Assembly (NCBI GenBank): GCA_018985235.1 | Contig: JADGIG010000228.1 | Span: 1-12,188 of the forward strand | Length of the DNA: 12,188 nt | Reading direction: 5' to 3' | Source: Sanchytrium tribonematis | Lineage: Eukaryota; Sanchytriomycota; Sanchytriomycetes; Sanchytriales; Sanchytriaceae | Shown here: one piece after another, positions 1 to 7,050 of the stretch | How the letters are laid out: each line of letters starts with the position of its first letter | Position numbering within the stretch: the first letter of the stretch is position 1 | The notes under the pieces: generated by a model | The model's input: only the letters and a program-made list of their open reading frames with translations | Databases searched by the model: none | What the model was told of the DNA's origin: nothing | Translations under genes and position numbers: made by a program

Positions 1-31
1 AATATGTAGATAGTCGTCATTTAAAGCCGGT

Positions 32-610
32 TTAGTTGTTTTCAAATATGTAGATATTTTTTCGACCTAATGAGGATCCTTCGGGGTTTGTAGGACTATT
101 TTGTATTTCAGAATCATGACTGAAATATTGAAGAACAGATTTTCTTCTCGTCACAGGTTTGACCTCAGAAGAAGTTGATGTTGTCGTTGTGGTTAAGGGA
201 ATATTAGTGGTTCCCTGACTTGGTGTGGTGCTTGTCTCTGATATCGTATCCTGTATCGGCCCACTCAATTTTCGAGACTCGGATGCCACACTTCCTCTTT
301 TTTTTTGTAGCCTAACCATATCTGGAGTGGGACAATCGTCGATTGATTTTTTCTCAAAAATATTTCCATTAAATATAATCAAACGTGGTTTATCCGTTAA
401 TACCAACCATCTTTGTCGAAGCAATGGACCTAGCTTTTGCTGTATACTTCCGACTTTAATTATTCTTTCATCTGACAAATACACAGAAAGCATGTATTGT
501 GAAACTTTATCTGTCAAAATTTCTTTTAGTTCTTCTGTGGTATCTGCTGCAGCGAGTGAGCTCTGCATAATTTCCCTATTTAGAACCGATTTTCTTCTGG
601 CAACAGACAT
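32..610 (-). CDS. Small protein with a partial PDK1-type PH domain
   Basis: 192 residues from an ATG that has an in-frame stop 12 nt upstream, so the start is firm. Residues about 45-82 (DERIIKVG, then RQRWLVLTDKPRLIIF) line up without gaps with the first strands of the C-terminal PH domain of PDK1/Ksg1-type kinases, which bind phosphoinositides at the plasma membrane. No kinase domain is present, and the later PH strands and C-terminal helix are not recognisable. Instead, residues 100-180 are Ser/Thr-rich low complexity with a run of threonines near 139-144. The basic motif RRKSVL occurs twice (5-10 and 155-160) and fits a PKA-type phosphorylation site. The stop lacks the AATAAA context of most neighbours, so the C-terminus may be misplaced or continue outside the window. 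It lies 48 bp after ESF1 on the same strand. The PH resemblance is by eye; a lipid-binding role is inference. Confidence 0.5.
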   Translation of the reverse strand: MSVARRKSVLNREIMQSSLAAADTTEELKEILTDKVSQYMLSVYLSDERIIKVGSIQQKLGPLLRQRWLVLTDKPRLIIFNGNIFEKKSIDDCPTPDMVRLQKKRGSVASESRKLSGPIQDTISETSTTPSQGTTNIPLTTTTTSTSSEVKPVTRRKSVLQYFSHDSEIQNSPTNPEGSSLGRKNIYIFENN

Positions 611-658
611 TAATTTTTTTTATTTCGGGAAAGATGGCTTAAAAACACGTACTTCTAA

Positions 659-1972
659 TTAATATTTATTTTGGTTTCTCATAATTGACAATAGATGCTC
701 AGCATTCTTAGTTTTCTTATATTTAGAATCTCCCGTATCAATATGATACTCTGAATCTGTAAAAATCTTACTAAATCTTTCATCGCCAGTGTCAAGCGTA
801 AAATTATCTTCAGTTTCGCCAAGCATTCTTTGAGCTTCCAGTTGATCAATTTTTGAACTATCAAGCAATTTTTTAATTTTCTTCTTCTTCCATTTGCTCA
901 CACCATTTACTTTTGAAGACCTTAAAACATCCCGCATATCAAAATCTCCATTTTCTGGGATTTTATCTTCAGGCTGGTGATTAATTGATTTGATAGACAA
1001 TTCTTCTTCAATAGGCTTAAATTCAATATCTAATTTGAGTTCTGGGGACATCTTAGGGGGAGGCAGGATTTCGGACTCAAAGGCATCATTGACATCCATA
1101 TCGGAACCCGATGCAATCAAATCTTTCGCAGCATCTAAATCTCCATTCGATATTCGCTCTATTAGTTTTTTGCGATCAATTTCGTCGTCCCAAGTCAATT
1201 TAACATTTGAATGTTGCAAAGATTTTGTCTCGAAAGCTAAATTTTCATATTTGATAGGCCGACTTGTGCATTTATCGAAAATATGGCTCAAATCCTCTCC
1301 AAAATTTTCACAATCAGACACATATCTTAGATCAATCAAGTTTCCAGTCAATTCTAATTCTTGACCATCACAAGAATCAAAAACCTTCATAGCGGCATCT
1401 TTTGAACTGAAAGTGGCGATCGCGTAGTAGTATTTCATTCTTTCCAATTGGTATTTACGAAGTTGCACCATATCAAATGGCTCCTCTTCTGTTCCATTTT
1501 CATTAAAAATCGCATTAGGGGGTCCATTTTTTTCTTCTAATTCCATTTGGTTGCGTCCAAATTCAGAAATATATATAAATACGCTTTCTATTTCCTCCTT
1601 GTTGTCTACAAAACTCTGGAACAGAACAAACAAATCTTGTGCCTTGACATTTTCCCAATCAATATTAACTAAGGCAAGTCGAGAAGTAGGATCTCCATAA
1701 GTGATATCTTCTTGAAGTATTTCATCTACCTCCACTGCCTCTATTACACTTTCTATCTCTGAAGTTTCAGATTCAGTTGAATTGGAATCCAAATCATAGT
1801 CGAACTGCTTTTTCATAAATCCTGCTTCTTCATTTTTTCTGATTCCAAACTTGTCTGTCTTTGACATTTCATAGAACGAATTATCAAGAACTTTTTTAAA
1901 TCGCTCATCTAATTGCAATTTAGTTTCATTTGATTTCGGTCTTTGAAACCTTGCGTCTGTATTGAAACGCAT
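659..1972 (-). CDS. ESF1: ESF1 pre-rRNA processing factor homologue
   Basis: 437-residue single-exon gene. ESF1 is a nucleolar protein of the small-subunit processome required for 18S rRNA maturation. The family's N-terminal block is present at residues 2-45 (DARFQRPK, then LDERFKKVL, then DKFG). The RRM-like core spans about 97-225: SRLALVNIDWENVKAQDLF, then YISEFGRNQMELEEKNGPP, then LRKYQLERMKYYYAIATF, and a CDG...DLRYV strand. LTWDDEI at 259-265 and an acidic/serine stretch follow. The C-terminal NUC153 motif is at about 397-424 (DERFSKIFTDSEYHID...KYKKTKN). Because the N-terminal block begins at once, the chosen ATG is right. It is shorter than yeast ESF1 (about 630 residues) through reduced charged linkers, which suits a compact genome. 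It sits 47 bp downstream of the ChAPs gene. Confidence 0.93.
   Translation of the reverse strand: MRFNTDARFQRPKSNETKLQLDERFKKVLDNSFYEMSKTDKFGIRKNEEAGFMKKQFDYDLDSNSTESETSEIESVIEAVEVDEILQEDITYGDPTSRLALVNIDWENVKAQDLFVLFQSFVDNKEEIESVFIYISEFGRNQMELEEKNGPPNAIFNENGTEEEPFDMVQLRKYQLERMKYYYAIATFSSKDAAMKVFDSCDGQELELTGNLIDLRYVSDCENFGEDLSHIFDKCTSRPIKYENLAFETKSLQHSNVKLTWDDEIDRKKLIERISNGDLDAAKDLIASGSDMDVNDAFESEILPPPKMSPELKLDIEFKPIEEELSIKSINHQPEDKIPENGDFDMRDVLRSSKVNGVSKWKKKKIKKLLDSSKIDQLEAQRMLGETEDNFTLDTGDERFSKIFTDSEYHIDTGDSKYKKTKNAEHLLSIMRNQNKY
665..670 (-). terminator. AATAAA poly(A) signal just inside the ESF1 3' end
   Basis: On the minus strand AATAAA forms the Asn-Lys codons that end 3 nt before the TAA stop (AATAAA-TAT-TAA). 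It is the nearest consensus poly(A) hexamer to the end of this gene and lies in coding sequence. Confidence 0.5.
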
Positions 1973-2018
1973 TTTTATTGTATTACCCGTATAACTCCGT
2001 TATATCAGATGAAACCAA

Positions 2019-2024
2019 TTTATT
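2019..2024 (-). terminator. AATAAA overlapping the ChAPs stop codon
   Basis: The last Lys codon AAA, stop TAA and next base A form AATAAA on the minus strand. It is a probable poly(A) signal and would give a 3' UTR of only a few tens of bases, in the 47-bp gap before ESF1. Confidence 0.55.
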
Positions 2025-3895
2025 TTATATTTAAGCGATCTGTATATTTAAAAAGGTCCTCAGCAAATCTACGCTCTTCCTTGGAAATGGCTGATTGCAG
2101 TAGCCACAATTGGACCAATTTTTTCCCATGAATATTGCATAGTGCAATCATGTAACGATAAAAGGGGTCTTTATAATTATTACAACCATATACATCAAAA
2201 TAAACTTCAAAGCTATCCAAATTGACACTTGTCATAAATTTCTGGTACAACTTGAATAATTTAGGGATCTGATCTTCCGGTCTATCAACTTTAAATGTGT
2301 TTGGTAAAAATTGATTAGAAAGAATATCCACGACGGATATAATTCCCGTAGGAGAGGTATTGGCTAGCTTCAGGAATGCGAATTCTGCATCTTCGAACTT
2401 CTTCAGTCTTTCAGAAACCAAGCCATAATGATACCACTCGGTCTGTTTAAATTGAGTATTAGGATTAGATTTGAGCTCGTTCTTGAAGCCAAAATACATT
2501 TTTAAATCTTCGTAAAGAAGCTATGTTAAAATAAAATACGATAAATAGATCATCGAGCCATCTTTCACACAATCTTTTGCTGTCTTCAGAATCTATCAAA
2601 TTTTGTTGCTCCATGACAAAAACCAAGTTTCTCAGCTCCAAAAAGCCGTCCCATGATAACTCTTCCACAACATTAACTAAAATTCCATAAGCTAATTTTA
2701 AGAATTTTGGCATAGATTGATATTGCCTTTGTTTTTTAAGATATTTGGAATCTGTGCCATCTGGAATTAATGTAAGTTCCTCTAAAAGATCTATGTTTTC
2801 TCTTATTGGGCAATATCTTGCGGAGGGTTTTAGTGTTCTATAGAATTCAATTTTCGGTTCATCGTCAAAATGAATCATTGGACAGGAATTCAAAACAATT
2901 AAAGCAGAGCCAAATTCTCTGAGTTTAATTAATATGGTTGCATAGTCGAGCCAAACTTTGGCATTTTGTGGCGAAATTTTAATAAGCATTTTTGATACAA
3001 TTTGAAGGCTTTTAAAATCACTTTTTGCCTTGAGATAGTGAAATTCAAAATGCAGCACACTCGATAGGTCTTCATGATTATTTCCATAGTCAAATATTTC
3101 AGCAAGCTCATTAAATGCAAGTTGCTCTTGCTGAGTGTTTATGAGACCCTGTAAGTAAGCAACCTTTATAAATCTATCGTAATACAATTTCGGTAGTCCA
3201 TATTTCGATCCTTCAATCCAATCTAACATTAAATCGTTTCGTCCCAAATCGTTTAAAATTTTTTTTATATAGAATAGCAAAAAATTCCCATCTTCCGAAT
3301 TGACCGCAAATGTAGTACTGGACTCCGAATACACATAATGGGCGCTCTTTAAGAACTTAATTATAGATCGTTCATCAGGAAAAACGTTTTCTCTAAAAAG
3401 AGGGCCCAAGGTGCTACTAACAGGTACATCAAGGGTGTAGGATCTTAAAACAGAAACAACATACAATTCATGCCAAAAAAGTTCGGAAAACTCCTCAATC
3501 TTTACTTCATGTCCTTGTTGATTAACTCCGTAGCTATGAACACCACCAGGTAATGAAACTTGAACTCTAACATCGACAGCACTAAATGGATTAAAAGTGC
3601 TCAATGTTCCCTTAATAACACTTTGATCCTCAAACCATGCCTTAATGTTTTGAGAATTTAAAATTCGTGCAATTGTTGCAGCCATAGACGATACGCTAGA
3701 ATTGTCCAGCCCTACAAGATGAAGAAAACAACTCTGTTTATAGCCATCAGTTTTATCTCCAGCCATTACATCTTTATCGCTATTAATAATATGCATATGA
3801 TCTGGTGGCCCCAGCTGCTTAAAACTGCTAATAAATTGACTACGAACTAACAACGATTCGCCAATACGGCCCTCAAATGCCGCAGCCATTGACAT
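2020..3895 (-). CDS. ChAPs-family exomer subunit (Bch1/Bud7/Chs6-like), two exons
   Basis: join(3895..2540, 2520..2020) on the minus strand gives 618 residues (yeast relatives are about 725-765). ChAPs proteins bind Chs5 and Arf1 at the trans-Golgi network and select membrane cargo such as the chitin synthase Chs3. Family landmarks: LGPPDHMH near residue 28, VDVRVQVSLPGG at 107-118, a TPR-like helical region about 255-345 ending in LNSCPM at 335-340, a YCPIR segment near 361, then LCERWLDDLFI at 442-452. Removing the 19-nt intron joins this to LLYEDLK, restoring the family's continuous helix. Exon 2 carries a further TPR-like repeat (EWYHYGLVSERLKKFEDAEFAF). The reading frame extends 7 codons upstream of the ATG but only from a TTG; the ATG at 3895 (MSMAAAFEGR) is the sensible start, with a second ATG two codons on. 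It is transcribed divergently from the RasGEF gene. Confidence 0.85.
2521..2539 (-). other. 19-nt spliceosomal intron in the ChAPs gene
   Basis: Minus-strand sequence gtattttattttaacatag, phase 0, between the Ile codon ATC (residue 452) and CTT. Splicing converts two overlapping frames into one, with DLFI|LLYEDLK matching the family. Retention gives a stop 24 codons later. The TTTTAAC just before CATAG could serve as a branch site. Confidence 0.85.
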
Positions 3896-4045
3896 TTGCA
3901 ATTTTGTATGGAACAAGGGTGTGAATAATTAATAAAATTTAATTTATAAGTCAAGTCTTTTCGAATTGCTATGCTTTTGATGTTCAGTACATCATTGTAC
4001 GCGTAGCTTTTGTTTCACTGAAATAGAGTGGCTTGAAAATTTTGG
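3896..4045. promoter_or_regulatory. Divergent promoter region with an MCB-like ACGCGT
   Basis: 150-bp gap between two head-to-head genes (ChAPs on minus, RasGEF on plus), so both 5' ends must lie here. It holds ACGCGT at 3999-4004, the MluI cell-cycle box bound by MBF (Mbp1/Swi6) in yeasts. This is joined to an interrupted palindrome GTACA-TCAT-TGTAC at 3987-4000. No clear TATA box can be assigned; the part nearest ChAPs is plain A/T. Regulatory function is inference from motif and position. Confidence 0.45.
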
Positions 4046-6824
4046 ATGTCCAATTCTGTAGCTCCCCTAGAAATAAAAACATCTCTGCGGGGCTCTAAGC
4101 CTGATTTAGCTGTCGAAAAAGTAGTTCTTAAAGTAATTTTGCCTCGCGGTCAAACTACAGCTGTTGCTGTAAGTAAAGATGCCTCTTTTATGGAAATTTT
4201 GGATCGCGTTTGTCAAAAGAGAAATATATCTATAAATAAGCATGTATTGTTCATCAATATTCCTGAACAATTAAGTGGAGATGATGCAGATGAGGATGAG
4301 GAGCCTCAGATGGAAAGTATTTTGGTAGATCTAGTCCAGAAATTATCTGATTTTACAATTAAGAGTGTCGAACTATGTGAAGATTTACATGCTGAGATGA
4401 TTCAAATTAGACCTGACAACATCAAAGCAGAAGTTGTAGATTTATCCAAGAGTTTAGCATCACCCACAAAACTTATTCAAGAAAGAAGACAGTCTAGGCA
4501 GCAAGTGTCACCAACAATTATAAAACCAGTTCAAATACTCAAAGAAGACAAAGGTGTGATTAAATCGTTTTTCGGAAAATACTCTCCCACATCCACATCC
4601 ACATCTCCGTCCAGTCTCTCTAATAAAAAAAAGAAAGTTCAAAATGAGAAAAGGTCTGACTCAATCACCGAAAAACATAGTGAAGAGAAAGAAGGCTCCA
4701 GCTTTAGCACTCTTGGACGAGGAGGCATATTGGGGACTCTTAAGCGACAGCCAACTTTAGAACGTCGCAAAAATGATACTTCAATCTCGATTTCCAGCAA
4801 TCCAACTGGATTTGATAAGCTAGAACTGCAAGCAAATCAAATTGAAAACACTGATTCTACACACAACTCGATTGCACCGTGGGACGAGCCTGAAAAGCCC
4901 CAGCAGAATCAAATGGAGGATATTGCGCCTTTTGCTTTCCGACCACATACGCAAAGTTCCAGCTCTCAGCATGATCTATCGTTCTCAATAAAATCTAAAT
5001 CAGAGGAAAGCTCATTAATGGAGAAGGCGCATTCATTTAGGACAGTAGAATCCGAAAAGAATGATAGCGAATCACAAATTAACACTCCATTGGATGAAAA
5101 AAATTCCATTCACAGCATTCCACTTTCTGAGGATACTGCACTTAGTCCTGATTCTAAAGCTTCAATAAGGAAAAAAGCCTCAATGTCATCGATGACTTTA
5201 AGGAAACAAACTTTGACTAAAAAATCTAGGAGCGCGATTCAGCAATCTACTGACGTTTTCATTTTCGAAGTCAGCGATAATCAAGGTGTACCTCCAGAAT
5301 TACAAATTCCTGCCAACATGAAAATGGTTCGCATTTGCATCTCATTGTATGACAAAGACACCCAGATTGTTTTAAAATGCTCGCAGGAAACCATTGTGGA
5401 CGACATTTTAAAGCATCTTTGTGAAAAAAGGAATTACGATTACCAGATCCATAGTTTAGAGCCAGAAATTAATGACAATCCCTTGGAATTGGATAGGCCA
5501 ATATCTTATTACACTGAAAAATTTCAAATCTATGATTATGCCCTTATTAAAGGCGATAAAGAGTATACAATTAGATCTTACATGGATGGTGATAAAGAAG
5601 TAGCACTGTATCAAAAGTACAATAATGAAAATTCAATTTTAATGGCAGCGGCTCTCGACCGTATGATTGAAATATTGACTACCTCCGAATGCGATGACGA
5701 TTTTCTAGATACTTTTTTAATGTGTTATCGTAATTTCTTAAAACCTATTGAATTTTTCGACATCTTGCTTTCTAGATTTGATGCTCAACTTCCAGAAAAT
5801 GCCACACCAGAAGACATTGAGTATTATAGAGCAAATATACCAGTTTTACAGTCTCAAATTATGAAAATTTTCGACGTATGGATAGTCAAATATTGGTTTG
5901 ACTTCGCTGTGAATTCCGACTTGAAAAACGATCTAATTGATGTTTTAGATAGTCTCAGTGTGGATGCTGTACTAGGAGACCAAGCTATATCATTAATTGA
6001 GGCAGTCGCGTCTGAAAACGAAAAATTCGAAAATCTTGTCAACATTAGCAAGGCATCTAATAGTAAATCAAAGCAAATAGACAGCATGCTTATTCAATAC
6101 TCTTCAGATGAAGTTGCAGAGCAGCTTTCTCTAGTTAATTCGCAACTATATCAAAGTATTCATCCCATAGAATTTTTGAATTATATTTGGCGCAAAAAAG
6201 GTGAAGAGGAAGAATATCCTACTCCAATGTTAGATAGGTTTATATCAAGGTTTGATAACGAATCGTATTGGGTAGCCACAGAAATATGCGATACCAAAGA
6301 TTTAAAAAAACGGATTCAAATTCTCACCCAAATAATTTTAGTAGCAAAGAAATGCATAGATTTAAATAACTTTTTTAGCGCATTCAGTTTACTGGGCGGA
6401 TTGAGCATGCTTCCTGTTGAAAGACTTAAAAAAACTTGGAAAGGACTTAGTGTTGACACCAAAAAAGCATTTGAGGATGTACAAAAATTTTGCGACCCTT
6501 CAAAAAATATGAAAAGTTACAGAGATAAGTTAGGTATTGCTTTACCCCCAATTGTTCCCTTTTTACGTAATTTTCATTTATTTAGCCATTTATCTAAAAG
6601 ATCTAACTTTTCTTAATGATGGAAATGAAAAACGGATAAGAGGAATGTTAAATTTTGATAAATTTAGAATGATGCGGAGAACCGTTCTTGAAGTGATGGA
6701 GAGCGCCTTAATATGCTATCCCTTTATGCCGAGTCCTCATGTTCAAAATTATCTCAAAAAGCCAAGGATAGAAAAGGATTTTAAAGTTTTAAAGGAACTC
6801 AGCAAAATATTAGAGCCCCAATAA
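4046..6824 (+). CDS. Ras-family guanine-nucleotide exchange factor, two exons
   Basis: join(4046..6566, 6586..6824) gives 919 residues. RasGEFs (CDC25 family) release GDP from Ras-type GTPases. Domains in order: a ubiquitin-like/RBD-type domain at about 25-120 (VVLKVILPRG...EILDRVCQKRN); a Ser-rich linker about 135-400 with basic motifs; a second RBD-like domain at about 427-510 (MVRICISLYDKDTQIVLKC...DDILKHLCEKRN); a RasGEF_N module about 516-620 (LDTFLMCYRNFLKP); and the catalytic CDC25 domain about 685-915 (SIHPIEFLNYIW, then SAFSLLGGLSM, then PPIVPFLPIYLKDLTFLNDGN). The 19-nt intron lies inside that last conserved strand. The ATG has an in-frame TGA 12 nt upstream. No transmembrane segment is seen. 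The substrate (Ras or Rap/Rsr1 type) cannot be told from sequence. Confidence 0.88.
4584..4607 (+). repeat. Short hexamer tandem repeat in the RasGEF linker
   Basis: About three to four imperfect copies of a CCACAT-type unit encode Pro-Thr-Ser-Thr-Ser-Thr-Ser-Pro in the disordered linker of the RasGEF. It is in frame and may vary in length between isolates. Confidence 0.45.
6567..6585 (+). other. 19-nt spliceosomal intron in the RasGEF gene
   Basis: Sequence gtaattttcatttatttag, phase 1 (splits a Pro codon, C|CC). Removal restores VPFL-P-IYLKDLTF, the conserved RasGEF strand. Retention gives a stop about 16 codons on. Confidence 0.9.
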
Positions 6825-6825
6825 A
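6820..6825 (+). terminator. AATAAA containing the RasGEF stop codon
   Basis: The terminal Gln codon CAA, stop TAA and next A form AATAAA. Probable poly(A) signal; a T-run follows directly. The next ATG is 46 bp away. Confidence 0.55.
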
Positions 6826-6870
6826 TTTTTTTAAAACATGACGAACGACTCATTTTAGGCCAAAAGTATC

Positions 6871-7035
6871 ATGGTTTCCACTACTTCACATTCAACCTCA
6901 AATAATAATTTAGACAGTCAGCAGCAAATGATTCAGCATTTATTGGAAAGATCCATGGGACAAAGGAGACCACAGAATAGATTAAATGTAAACGCAGTAT
7001 TTAAGAGACGAAACGAAGAGAGGGTACTGCGCTAA
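6871..7035 (+). CDS. Hypothetical 54-residue Gln/Arg-rich protein
   Basis: A short open frame with an in-frame TAG upstream at 6856-6858, so the ATG at 6871 is the only start. The first 20 residues are Ser/Thr/Asn/Gln-rich. A probable amphipathic helix follows (QQQMIQHLLERSMGQRR), then a basic tail with KRRNEERVLR at the C-terminus. There is no signal peptide or membrane segment. I do not recognise the family. Two points support a real gene: it fills an otherwise empty gap in a compact genome, and its tandem stops TAA-TAA are followed by A, giving the same AATAAA-at-stop pattern as the recognised genes. It ends 10 bp from the convergent chitin synthase. It could still be a chance frame. Confidence 0.5.
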   Translation: MVSTTSHSTSNNNLDSQQQMIQHLLERSMGQRRPQNRLNVNAVFKRRNEERVLR

Positions 7036-7050
7036 TAAATCGCATTTATT
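7034..7050. terminator. Palindromic two-way poly(A) signal between convergent genes
   Basis: AATAAAT-CGC-ATTTATT is a perfect 7-bp inverted repeat with a 3-nt centre. The plus copy (AATAAA at 7034-7039) overlaps the tandem stops of the 54-residue gene. The minus copy (7050-7045) contains the chitin synthase stop TAA. It reads as a poly(A) signal in both directions; cleavage downstream would fall inside the opposite gene. Confidence 0.55.

Noticed and set aside
421-450. An 18-nt GTATAC...CTAG segment inside the PH-like gene.
   Set aside because: The unspliced protein aligns without gaps to PDK1 PH domains across this point, so it is coding.
2020-2540. A frameshift pseudogene reading of the ChAPs, RasGEF and chitin synthase breaks.
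   Set aside because: All three are restored by the same-length GTA...TAG removal at conserved motifs, and both sides of each break are intact; decay or sequencing error would not give this.
3896-3916. An upstream extension of the ChAPs gene to position 3916.
   Set aside because: It begins with TTG, not ATG; the ATG at 3895 is the first eukaryotic start.
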